From positions 278,919-342,918 of the forward strand of contig CAIOFV010000105.1 of the NCBI GenBank assembly GCA_903857665.1: DNA of 64,000 nucleotides, in the 5' to 3' direction. This document shows positions 1 to 7,039 of the stretch, piece by piece. The first letter of the stretch is position 1, and every line of letters starts with the position of its first letter. The translations under genes and the position numbers were made by a program. The notes beneath the pieces are model-generated. The model was not told where the DNA came from and did no database searches. It saw only the letters and a program-made list of their open reading frames with translations. Origin of the DNA: an uncultured Myxococcales bacterium. GTDB lineage: Bacteria > Myxococcota_A > UBA9042 > DTJE01.

Positions 1-376
1 ACGCCACGGTCGGGAAGTACGCCTGCGACACCCGGGTGACCTCGGGGTCGATGTCCACCAGGTACGCCTTCTTCACCGACGGGTGCTTGACCACCTCGCG
101 GATGACGCCGCCGTCGCCGCCCCCGATGACGACGACCGTTTCCGGCGCCGCCATGGCGTGCAGCGGCACGTGGGCCAGCATCTCGTGGTAGTAGAACTCG
201 TCGCGCTCGGTGAACTGGACCACGCCGTCCAGGATCAGCATGCGTCCGAAGAACGGGTTCACGACCACCGCGAATTCCTGGTACTCGCTGGTCCCGCGGT
301 ACAGGACTTCGGTCACCTCGTAGCCGTACTGGATGGGCGCGTAGGGGTCCTTTTCGAAGAGCCTCACGTCGGCCAT
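1..376 (-). CDS. speE: Spermidine synthase-type aminopropyltransferase, N-terminal part (cut by window edge)
   Basis: Partial gene; the C-terminal part lies beyond the left edge. The visible 125 residues begin MADVRLFEKDPYAP and show the family's N-terminal beta-strand domain (GRMLILDGVVQFTERDEF) followed by YHEMLAHVPL and the nucleotide-binding glycine motif VIGGGDGGVIREV, with the acidic residues of the next strand in LVDIDPEV. These are hallmarks of the spermidine synthase family, which moves an aminopropyl group from decarboxylated S-adenosylmethionine to putrescine in the cytoplasm. The ATG at 376 is preceded by GGAGGTG six bases upstream. It lies 16 bases after the FGE-like gene and is probably the last visible member of that operon. 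Other aminopropyltransferase substrates cannot be excluded because the substrate pocket is not fully visible. Confidence 0.9.
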   Translation of the reverse strand, partial: MADVRLFEKDPYAPIQYGYEVTEVLYRGTSEYQEFAVVVNPFFGRMLILDGVVQFTERDEFYYHEMLAHVPLHAMAAPETVVVIGGGDGGVIREVVKHPSVKKAYLVDIDPEVTRVSQAYFPTVA

Positions 377-392
377 GCATGCACCTCCGTCG

Positions 393-1334
393 TCAGCGTG
401 CCCTCGTCGCGGCCGCCTCGGCGGGGCTGGCGGCGCATCGGAATCCGAAGTGGTGGAACTCGGGTTGGTTGGCGGGGACGTGGGGGCGGCGGTAGACGGT
501 CGTGTTGTATTCCGCCGGCCAGAACCAGGAACCCCCCCGGACCGTGCGCTGCAAGTGCCCCGGACAGGGTTCCGCGCCGCCGCAGGGACCCCGGGGATCC
601 ACACCGGCGCACGCGGCGCCGCATACCGCCCACGAGTCGCTGAACCAGTCGGCGGTCCATTCGAAGGCGTTCCCGATCATGTCATACAGACCGTAGATGC
701 CCGCGGGGCGGGAGCCGACCTCGAGGGGGCGGCCCGTTTCGGGGTGGCCGCCCAGAGTCTTGGGTGTGCCGCAGGAGCGGCCCGAGTCGTCCATGTACAC
801 GGCCCGGGCGCAGGTGATGGGGTCGTTGCCCCAGGAATACAGGCGGCCGTCGGTTCCCCGCGCCGCCTTCTCCCACTCGGCCTCGGTGGGGAGGTGCTTG
901 CCGTGGGTCCTGCAGTAGGCGGCCGCGTCGTACCACGACACTCCGGTGATCGGCTGGCGCGGGCGATTGTAATCCGCGTACTTCGGGCCCGCGTCGGGGC
1001 AGTCCCCGGTCTGGATGCAGGCGCGGAAGTCGGCCACCGTCACCTCGAAGCGGTCCATGTGGAACGTCTGGACGAAGACCACCGAGGCCGGGCGTGCCGG
1101 GGCCGGGCCCTCGTCGGTTCCCCGGCGGAACGGGCCGCCCGGGATGCAGTTCATCCGCGGGGGAGACGAATCGCAGGGGATCACGTCGGGTGCGCCGGGG
1201 AAGGGTTGCATGGTCGCGGGACCGGCGGGACGGGGTCGGGCGCGGGCGACGGCCGGGTCGGGTCGGGCGAGCAGCAATCCGAGGACGGCGGACGCGAGCA
1301 TCCGGATCGCGCGATCGACCTGCCGGTCACGCAT
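393..1334 (-). CDS. Secreted FGE-sulfatase (SUMF1-like) domain protein
   Basis: Predicted 313-residue protein of the formylglycine-generating-enzyme-like superfamily (C-type-lectin fold, PF03781). Visible signatures are MDRFEVTVADFRAC, PITGVSWYDAAAYC, KHLPTEAEWEKAARG, YGLYDMIGNAFEWT, RTVRGGSW and the terminal FGFRCA. The start at 1334 overlaps the stop of the upstream permease by 8 bases, indicating translational coupling. The first 30 residues contain a hydrophobic stretch (MLASAVLGLLLA) consistent with export. True sulfatase activators are only one branch of the family; many bacterial members are structural or ergothioneine-type enzymes. There is no sulfatase gene next to it, so formylglycine formation is not supported. 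The family is clear, the substrate unknown. Confidence 0.88.
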   Translation of the reverse strand: MRDRQVDRAIRMLASAVLGLLLARPDPAVARARPRPAGPATMQPFPGAPDVIPCDSSPPRMNCIPGGPFRRGTDEGPAPARPASVVFVQTFHMDRFEVTVADFRACIQTGDCPDAGPKYADYNRPRQPITGVSWYDAAAYCRTHGKHLPTEAEWEKAARGTDGRLYSWGNDPITCARAVYMDDSGRSCGTPKTLGGHPETGRPLEVGSRPAGIYGLYDMIGNAFEWTADWFSDSWAVCGAACAGVDPRGPCGGAEPCPGHLQRTVRGGSWFWPAEYNTTVYRRPHVPANQPEFHHFGFRCAASPAEAAATRAR

Positions 1335-2808
1335 CGCCCAAATCCTCGGGCGGGGGAGGCCGGGACCCGGGCCCTCGACCGTTCCCGCTGGATCCGTTCG
1401 CCCCGTTCGCGGGCCGGAAGCGCGCCGCGAACCGCTGGGCCTGGACCAGCGCCACCAGCGCGGCCAGCCCCACCAGGGACCAGGGGCCACCGGACAGCAT
1501 GCCCGTCCCCAGTACCAGGCCGCCCACCACCAGGAAGATGGCGGGGGTCAGGGGATAGCCGGGCGTGCGCACCGGGGGCACCAGTCCCATCTTCCGACGG
1601 AACACGAAGATCGTCGCCACCGTGACGCAGGATAGCAGGATCATCACCGCGCCGGTGACCGTCACCAGGAACGAGAACGAACCCGTCAGGACCAGGATGG
1701 CCGACAGGGCGGCCTGGGCCAGCAGGGCCACGACCGGCGTATCGCGACGGGGGTGCAGCTCGGCCAGGCGGGGCCACAGGTAGCCGTCCGCGCCGACCGC
1801 CATGGCGATCCGCGAACCGGCCATCACGGTGGCGTTGAGGCCGGCCAGGATCACCATGGCCATCACCACCGCGAACACGTCGGCGCCCGCGCTGCCCAGC
1901 AGGTGGCGGGCCGTGGCCACGCCGGCGTTCGGGACGTTCCCGAGGCCGGGCAGCGTCAGCACCGCCAGGAAGGCGGCGTTGAGCAGCAGGTACAGCACCA
2001 CCGTCAGGCACACGCCGGTCAGGATGGCAGCGGGGATGGTGCGGCCCGGGGCCTTCACCTCGCCGCCAACGTACGTCAGCACGTTCCAGCCCGAGAAGGT
2101 GAAGAAGATGGCGCACGACGCAGAGGCCAGCGAGGCCAGCGAGAAGCCGGCGGCAGCAGGCGCGCCCGGGGGCGGCGCGGCGAGGGGCGCCGGCAGATCG
2201 GGCGGGGCGGTGAACCCCTCGAACACCGCCCACAGAGCCATCAGCAGGAACAGGACGATCGGTATCCAGGCCAGGAACTCCTGGGCGCGGCCGGTCCCGC
2301 GGACACCGCGGGCGTTCACCAGCGTGACGAAGGCCACGGCGAGCAGGGCCACCACCTCGCGGCCGGCCAGCGTCCAGGTGCCGATCGTCACCAGCGGCGT
2401 CCCGAGGCCCGCCCCGAAGGAGGTCGCTTCCAGCGTGGCGGCGGCTCCCACGGCGAGCGCCGCGATCGACCCCGGGAAGGACCCCAACACCGACAGCAGG
2501 CCCCAGGCCACGGCGACGGGCCGGCCGAAGGCGCGGTCCAGGAACACGTAGTCGCCGCCCGCCCGGGGGAACAGGGCGCCCAGCTCGGCGAAGACCTGCG
2601 CGCCAGCCGCCGCCATCAGGCCGCCGAGCACCCAGAGGGCCAGGTAGGTGATGACGTCCGGGGACGACCGGGCGACCTCGCCCGGCGTCAGGAAGATGCC
2701 GACGCCGACCACGTTGCCGAGGATGAGGGCCAGCGAGGTGCCGAACCCGAGCCTCCGGCGCGGCGAGATCGGGCAGTCCGGAGCCGCTTCGGGTGCCGTG
2801 ATGCTCAC
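1327..2808 (-). CDS. APC-family amino acid/polyamine permease
   Basis: 493-residue polytopic inner-membrane protein of the amino acid-polyamine-organocation superfamily. The N-terminal motif GFGTSLALILGNVVGVGIFL in the first membrane helix carries the unwound-helix GVGIFL substrate site typical of these transporters; about 12 hydrophobic segments follow. The start is a GTG at 2808 that overlaps the stop of the upstream secreted-protein gene as GTGA; a longer reading frame upstream is only shadow. It lies between that gene and the FGE-domain gene, all overlapping, with a spermidine synthase at the end of the group. This context makes polyamines or their amino acid precursors plausible substrates, but that is inference; the family transports many amino acids. 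Confidence 0.92.
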   Translation of the reverse strand: MSITAPEAAPDCPISPRRRLGFGTSLALILGNVVGVGIFLTPGEVARSSPDVITYLALWVLGGLMAAAGAQVFAELGALFPRAGGDYVFLDRAFGRPVAVAWGLLSVLGSFPGSIAALAVGAAATLEATSFGAGLGTPLVTIGTWTLAGREVVALLAVAFVTLVNARGVRGTGRAQEFLAWIPIVLFLLMALWAVFEGFTAPPDLPAPLAAPPPGAPAAAGFSLASLASASCAIFFTFSGWNVLTYVGGEVKAPGRTIPAAILTGVCLTVVLYLLLNAAFLAVLTLPGLGNVPNAGVATARHLLGSAGADVFAVVMAMVILAGLNATVMAGSRIAMAVGADGYLWPRLAELHPRRDTPVVALLAQAALSAILVLTGSFSFLVTVTGAVMILLSCVTVATIFVFRRKMGLVPPVRTPGYPLTPAIFLVVGGLVLGTGMLSGGPWSLVGLAALVALVQAQRFAARFRPANGANGSSGNGRGPGSRPPPPEDLGDA

Positions 2809-3857
2809 TTGGACCCCTTGGGCGGGGCGGCGCGGTGCGTGCCGGGGGGCGGGGCGTCCAGCGTCGCGAAGCCCGGGACGTCCTTGCTGTTCTTGCGGCG
2901 GAGCATCAGCGCCGTGAACGACGACGGGACGTTGTCCTGCATCCAGGCGTGGAAGTTCGCGCCGGGCTGCACCACGTACGTGTAGAACCCGTCCGGGGAG
3001 GGCGGCCCGCCGTGCCAGCCGCCGCCGGTGTGCAGCACGATCGAGCGGTCGTCGAACGGCATCGCCCGCATGTTCGCCTTGTAGTCCGGCGTGAACGGGA
3101 AGTACTTTTCGGCGTTGGACAGGTACAGCACCCGCATCGGCACCCCGGCGTCCGACAGGGCCTTGCCGACGCCGCGCACCGCCTTGGTGCCCGTCAGGTC
3201 GCCGCGGATCGCGAACACGCGTCCCGCCTTGATCAGGTCCACCAGGTAGCGGTACTGCTCGGGGTCGTCCAGGAAGGTCTTCACGCCCGCGGCACGGTAC
3301 GACTTGATCAGCGCGGTGAGGCGCCAGTCGATGAGGTTGCGCGACAGCCGGAACGCCTTCAGGATGCGGGTCCGATCCGGATCGTTCGGGTGGGCGGCCT
3401 CGATCCAGCCCTCGACCACGGGCGCCTGCTCCTTCGTCCAGGCCGCCCGGAAGGACCGGGCGTCGGGGGAATGCAGGAAGATCTCGCGGTACACCGCGTG
3501 CACGTCCACCACGACCTGGTCGAAGTCCAGCAGGATCAGGATTTCGGTCCGCGCCCACGCCGCCATCAGGTAGTTCTGGTCCGTGCCGACGCCCAGCAGC
3601 GCGCCGCCGCGGTTCAGGGTCGCGTCGTGGAACAGCCAGTGGGACTTTTCGTCCGACACGACGAAGTGCGAGTTCGCGGACAGTTCCTTGGGCAGCGGGT
3701 CGTAGGGAACGGCCTTGAGGGCATCCGACAGCGCCTGCGGGCACGGGGTGAGGGCGGCGGGTGCCGGCTGCCCGCGGGCGGCGCCCGGGATCGCGGCGGC
3801 CAGCAGGGCGGCCAGCGCCAGGACCATCGACGACGGGAAGAACGACCGAAGGCGCAT
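2805..3857 (-). CDS. Secreted protein of an uncharacterised family (LIC_10091-like)
   Basis: 350-residue protein with a clear signal peptide (hydrophobic core MVLALAALLAAAIPGAARG). The start ATG at 3857 has GAGGAG upstream. The mature part contains GVGTDQNYLMAAWART, LILLDFDQVVVDVHAVY and FAIRGDLTGTKAV, then a block around YLSNAEKYFPF and an SIVLHT strand. From memory this pattern matches a conserved family of unknown function sometimes named after Leptospira LIC_10091, whose fold may resemble class I methyltransferases; I could not verify that. It is the first gene of the permease / FGE-domain / spermidine-synthase operon. The export signal argues against a cytosolic methyltransferase. Function unknown. 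Confidence 0.8.
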   Translation of the reverse strand: MRLRSFFPSSMVLALAALLAAAIPGAARGQPAPAALTPCPQALSDALKAVPYDPLPKELSANSHFVVSDEKSHWLFHDATLNRGGALLGVGTDQNYLMAAWARTEILILLDFDQVVVDVHAVYREIFLHSPDARSFRAAWTKEQAPVVEGWIEAAHPNDPDRTRILKAFRLSRNLIDWRLTALIKSYRAAGVKTFLDDPEQYRYLVDLIKAGRVFAIRGDLTGTKAVRGVGKALSDAGVPMRVLYLSNAEKYFPFTPDYKANMRAMPFDDRSIVLHTGGGWHGGPPSPDGFYTYVVQPGANFHAWMQDNVPSSFTALMLRRKNSKDVPGFATLDAPPPGTHRAAPPKGSK

Positions 3858-3927
3858 GGAAACTCCTCGTTCCGGCCGCCGGATTCTAGTCCCCGCGCGG
3901 GCGCGGGGGCAACTTGGCTGCGCTCCA

Positions 3928-3986
3928 CCCGGGCACCGAGGCGCTGGCGTGGTCCCAACCGCGCCGGAGACGGAGTGGCCTCGGGC
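3928..3986. repeat. Dispersed palindromic repeat, copy 1
   Basis: About 60 bases in the gap between the beta-lactamase-fold gene and the secreted-protein gene. The right half (from 3960) matches the copy at 16021-16080 at 33 of 34 bases, CGCGCCGGAGACGGAGT followed, after one differing base, by GCCTCGGGCCCGATC. The inner part can fold as an imperfect hairpin (GGCGC about 3940 with GCGCC about 3961). Weaker similarity continues beyond the right end. Like copy 2 it lies just downstream of the stop codon of a minus-strand gene. Confidence 0.75.
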
Positions 3987-4037
3987 CCGATCGATGCGTC
4001 CCGGGCACGGGGGCAAGGCGTGACGGACCCGGGCCGG

Positions 4038-5006
4038 TCAACGCGCGCCCAGGGCCCCGTCCGCGAGCAGCCGTCCGACCCGCAGGGTCGCGTCGTCCAG
4101 GCAGTCGCGCCCGGGCCGCCCCGCCATCCCCACGATCCACGACGGGCCAGGCGCGGGCCGGTCCACGAACGCAACGTCGCTGAACCAGTCGCAGGCGAAG
4201 CCGGGCTTGTGCAGGATCCGGGCGTCGCGCCCGAAGGCCGCCCGCAGCCCGTCCGCCAGGCCCAGGCCCCGCGGGCGTGGCGCCGCCAGCGCGTCCCGAA
4301 GCAGGTCGATGTCCGCCTGCCTCAGTCCCAGGCGCTGCCCGGGGGGCAGGGCCTCGTGGCGGGCGATCCGCAGCAGGCACGAGGCCAGGTCCAGCAGCGT
4401 CGTCCGGTTCCCGTGGTCCGGCACGTCGCACGGGGCCCGATCCAGCCGGGGCCGCAGGGACAGCGAACGGTCGCCCTGCCGCAGCGTCAGGCCGGGAGCC
4501 GCCGCCAGGGTCCCGCGGCCGGTCCCGGGATCCCGGTACATCCCCGAGTAGCCCCGCCAGAGGGACGTGTCGAGGAACCCGTACCGGGCCAGCCACCGGC
4601 GCAGCGCGGCGTGCCCGGCCACGAAGGCCAGGCGGTCGAACGCCTCGTTGTCGCTGGGGATCAGCGCGGCGCGGACCAGGCCCGCCAGCGTGTCCTCGAA
4701 GGGCTCCCCGGGGCCGTCGAAGGCGATCCGCGCAGGCGACCCGAACCCCCGGCGCCTCGCGGCCTCCAGCGCCGCGGCCGCCACGAACACCTTCACGGTG
4801 GACGCCGGCCACCAGTCGGTCCCACGCGAGGTGCCTCGCCAGTCCCATCCCCGGAGCGCCCGTCCGCCCGGTTCCCTGCCGACCTCCAGCACCAGGGCCA
4901 GGAAGCCCCCGGGAGGCGGCCGGAAGCCCTCGGCCTCCAGCCTGCCGGGGAGCGCGACGGCGTCGATGACGGGCAGGGCGATCTTCGCGTGGGTGACGGC
5001 GGCCAT
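4038..5006 (-). CDS. Class A beta-lactamase-fold serine hydrolase, probably cytoplasmic
   Basis: 322-residue protein with three penicillin-recognising motifs in correct order: STVK (SxxK, after DWW, about residue 69), SDN (IPSDNEAFDR, about residue 118) and HKPGF in the position of KTG. The stretch HGNRTTLLDLASCLL resembles the DTTTPxxMAxxL segment of class A enzymes. However, no clear E-x-x-L-N omega-loop motif is visible, so the deacylating Glu of true class A beta-lactamases may be missing. The N-terminus (MAAVTHAKIALPVIDAVALP) is not a signal peptide. A DD-peptidase, transpeptidase-like or unrelated esterase role is therefore as likely as antibiotic hydrolysis. Single gene; divergent from the 13-haem cytochrome. 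Confidence 0.8.
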   Translation of the reverse strand: MAAVTHAKIALPVIDAVALPGRLEAEGFRPPPGGFLALVLEVGREPGGRALRGWDWRGTSRGTDWWPASTVKVFVAAAALEAARRRGFGSPARIAFDGPGEPFEDTLAGLVRAALIPSDNEAFDRLAFVAGHAALRRWLARYGFLDTSLWRGYSGMYRDPGTGRGTLAAAPGLTLRQGDRSLSLRPRLDRAPCDVPDHGNRTTLLDLASCLLRIARHEALPPGQRLGLRQADIDLLRDALAAPRPRGLGLADGLRAAFGRDARILHKPGFACDWFSDVAFVDRPAPGPSWIVGMAGRPGRDCLDDATLRVGRLLADGALGAR

Positions 5007-5058
5007 GCGTCATTCTAGCCTGCCGGGCGGCGATTTGGAGCGGCCCTGGACGACTTCG

Positions 5059-5084
5059 GGCACGGGGATTCGCGAGCCCGTGCC
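5059..5084. promoter_or_regulatory. Inverted repeat in divergent promoter region
   Basis: Perfect 8-base arms, GGCACGGG at 5059-5066 and CCCGTGCC at 5077-5084, with a 10-base loop. It sits between two divergent genes, upstream of both starts, so it is more likely an operator-type site than a terminator. No known regulator motif was recognised. Confidence 0.4.
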
Positions 5085-5125
5085 TTCCCTCCCGGACAGG
5101 CGCCGTAATCCGGGCAACTCGCCTC

Positions 5126-5153
5126 TTGGTTCTGACGGGGGTTCGGATACAAT
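5126..5153 (+). promoter_or_regulatory. Sigma70-type promoter of the 13-haem cytochrome gene
   Basis: TTGGTT (5126-5131), a 16-base spacer and TACAAT (5148-5153). It predicts a transcript start near 5160 and a leader of about 60 bases before the GTG at 5219. Confidence 0.55.
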
Positions 5154-5218
5154 CCACCCGGGTGTGCCTCGCGCAGGCGCGCGAGGACCGGCAGACAGGC
5201 CATTGTCCGGAGGGCGGC

Positions 5219-7039
5219 GTGGACGGAAAGGTGAAGCGGGGCAAGGGGCTGTACCGGAACTGGATCAGCTACCTCGGGGCCCTGGGGGTCCTCGGCAGCG
5301 TCCTGTTGATCACCGGCTCGCTCATCGCCGTGTTCAGCTTCCACAGCCCGAGCCCGTACATCGGCATCTTCACCTACATGGTGTTCCCCGGCTTCCTGAT
5401 GGCCGGCATCGTGCTCTTCCTGTACGGGATGCGCCACGAAAGCCTCCGGCGGCGACGCGCGAAGACCACCGAGGCCCAGCCGTTCCCGAAGGTCGATCTG
5501 AACGATCCCCGGACCCGCCGCCGGTTCGTCTACTGGCTGGTCGGCGGCGGCTTCCTGATGGTCCTGATGGCGTTCGTCGGCTACAACGCGTTCCTGTACA
5601 CCGAGTCCGTCGAGTTCTGCGGCACGGTCTGCCACACGGTGATGGAACCCGAGCACGTCGCGCGCATGGAGGGTCCCCACGCCCGCGTCCGCTGCGTGGA
5701 CTGCCACGTGGGCGCCGGCGTGTCCTGGTACGTGAAGTCCAAGATGTCCGGCCTGTACCAGGTCTACGCGGTCGCCACCGGCGACTACGAGCGGCCCATC
5801 CCGGTGCCGGTCAAGAACCTGCGTCCCGCCCGCGAGACGTGCGAGGAATGCCACTGGCCGAACAAGTTCTTCGGCGCCCAGCTGCAGCAGAACCCGCACT
5901 TCCGGTACGACGAGGCGAACACGCCCGAGCAGGTCAGCCTGCTGGTCAAGACCGGCGGCGGCACCCCGAACCTGGGCCAGAAGGCCGGCATCCACTGGCA
6001 CATGGTCGTCAACAACGTCGTGGAGTACGTGGCCAACGACGAGAACCTGCAGGACATCCCGTGGGTGCGGGTCACGCACGGCGACGGCACGGTGAAGGAG
6101 TACGTCGATACGAAATCGAAGCTGGCCGCCGCCGACATCGAGGCGAAGGCGAAGCACCGGGTGGACTGCATGGATTGCCACAACCGCCCGTCGCACGTGT
6201 TCGTGCCGCCGGAAACGGCGGTGGACAAGGCCGGCGAGTCGGGCCGCATCCCGATGACGCTGCCCTGGGTCAAGAAGCTGGCCGTGGACGCCCTGGTGGC
6301 GGAGTACCCGGACAAGCAGGGCGCCCACGAGGGCATCCGGCTGGCGTTCACCACCTACTACGGCGACCGCTACCCGGAGGTGCTGAAGGCACGCGCCGAC
6401 GACATCGCCCAGGCGGTCGATACGGTGACGGCGATCTACGACCGCAACGTGTTCCCGGCGATGAACGTCAACTGGAAGACCTACGCGTCCAACATCGGCC
6501 ACCGGAACTGGAAGGGATGCTTCCGGTGCCACGACAAGGACCACGTGACGAAGGACGGCGAGGTCCTCAGCGCCGACTGCACGCTGTGCCACACGCTGCC
6601 CCAGCGCGGCCCGCTGATGCCCCTGGGTTCCCTGGCCCCGGCGAGCGACCAGAACTGGCACCCGTGGGAGCTGAAGGGGAAGCATGCCGAGATCCTGTGC
6701 ACCCGATGCCACGAGGCCGGCTACCGGCCTCCGACGGAATGTGTGGACTGCCACAAGATGGACAGGAAGGCGCCGATGATGGCCGACGGCTGCGACAGTT
6801 GCCACGCGACGCCCGGCGTCCGCAAGCCCGTCGCGGACTGCAAGGACTGCCACGACAGCCTGGGCGAGTTGCACAAGAAGGAGACGCACGGGGCGACCGA
6901 GTGCACGGTCTGCCACAAGCCCCACGTATGGAAGGTGCCTGCCCGGGAGACCTGCCAGGGATGCCACGAGGATCGGAAGGCCCACTACCCCGACGAGCCC
7001 TGCGCGAAGTGCCACGCCTTCAAGGCAAAGGGGTCGTGA
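5219..7039 (+). CDS. Membrane-anchored NapC/NirT-like multihaem cytochrome c (13 haem sites)
   Basis: 606 residues from a GTG start preceded by GGAGGG at 5209-5214. Three N-terminal membrane helices (about residues 15-40, 48-70, 100-125) lead into a large haem-rich domain. Haem-binding motifs in order: CGTVCH, CVDCH, CEECH, CMDCH, CFRCH, CTLCH, CTRCH, CVDCH, CDSCH, CKDCH, CTVCH, CQGCH, CAKCH. The first, at residue 134, has three residues between the cysteines (CX3CH) instead of two. The segment EFCGTVCHTVMEPEHVARM with a following HARVRCVDCHVG is a NapC/NirT-type quinol-oxidising arrangement. Likely role: passing electrons from the quinone pool to periplasmic acceptors. Its own promoter lies upstream; the 3' end overlaps the convergent gene by 20 bases. 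The electron acceptor is not evident. Confidence 0.93.
   Translation: MDGKVKRGKGLYRNWISYLGALGVLGSVLLITGSLIAVFSFHSPSPYIGIFTYMVFPGFLMAGIVLFLYGMRHESLRRRRAKTTEAQPFPKVDLNDPRTRRRFVYWLVGGGFLMVLMAFVGYNAFLYTESVEFCGTVCHTVMEPEHVARMEGPHARVRCVDCHVGAGVSWYVKSKMSGLYQVYAVATGDYERPIPVPVKNLRPARETCEECHWPNKFFGAQLQQNPHFRYDEANTPEQVSLLVKTGGGTPNLGQKAGIHWHMVVNNVVEYVANDENLQDIPWVRVTHGDGTVKEYVDTKSKLAAADIEAKAKHRVDCMDCHNRPSHVFVPPETAVDKAGESGRIPMTLPWVKKLAVDALVAEYPDKQGAHEGIRLAFTTYYGDRYPEVLKARADDIAQAVDTVTAIYDRNVFPAMNVNWKTYASNIGHRNWKGCFRCHDKDHVTKDGEVLSADCTLCHTLPQRGPLMPLGSLAPASDQNWHPWELKGKHAEILCTRCHEAGYRPPTECVDCHKMDRKAPMMADGCDSCHATPGVRKPVADCKDCHDSLGELHKKETHGATECTVCHKPHVWKVPARETCQGCHEDRKAHYPDEPCAKCHAFKAKGS

Noticed and set aside
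393..1334. Formylglycine-generating enzyme activating a sulfatase
   Set aside because: No sulfatase gene is nearby, and the domain superfamily is functionally broad; only the domain is claimed.
375..1625. Long plus-strand reading frame of 416 codons
   Set aside because: It is antisense to the FGE-domain and permease genes, has an Arg/Gly/Ala-rich translation without domains, and arises from the high GC content.
4038..5006. Antibiotic-resistance beta-lactamase
   Set aside because: No export signal and no clear deacylating Glu; resistance cannot be claimed from the motifs alone.
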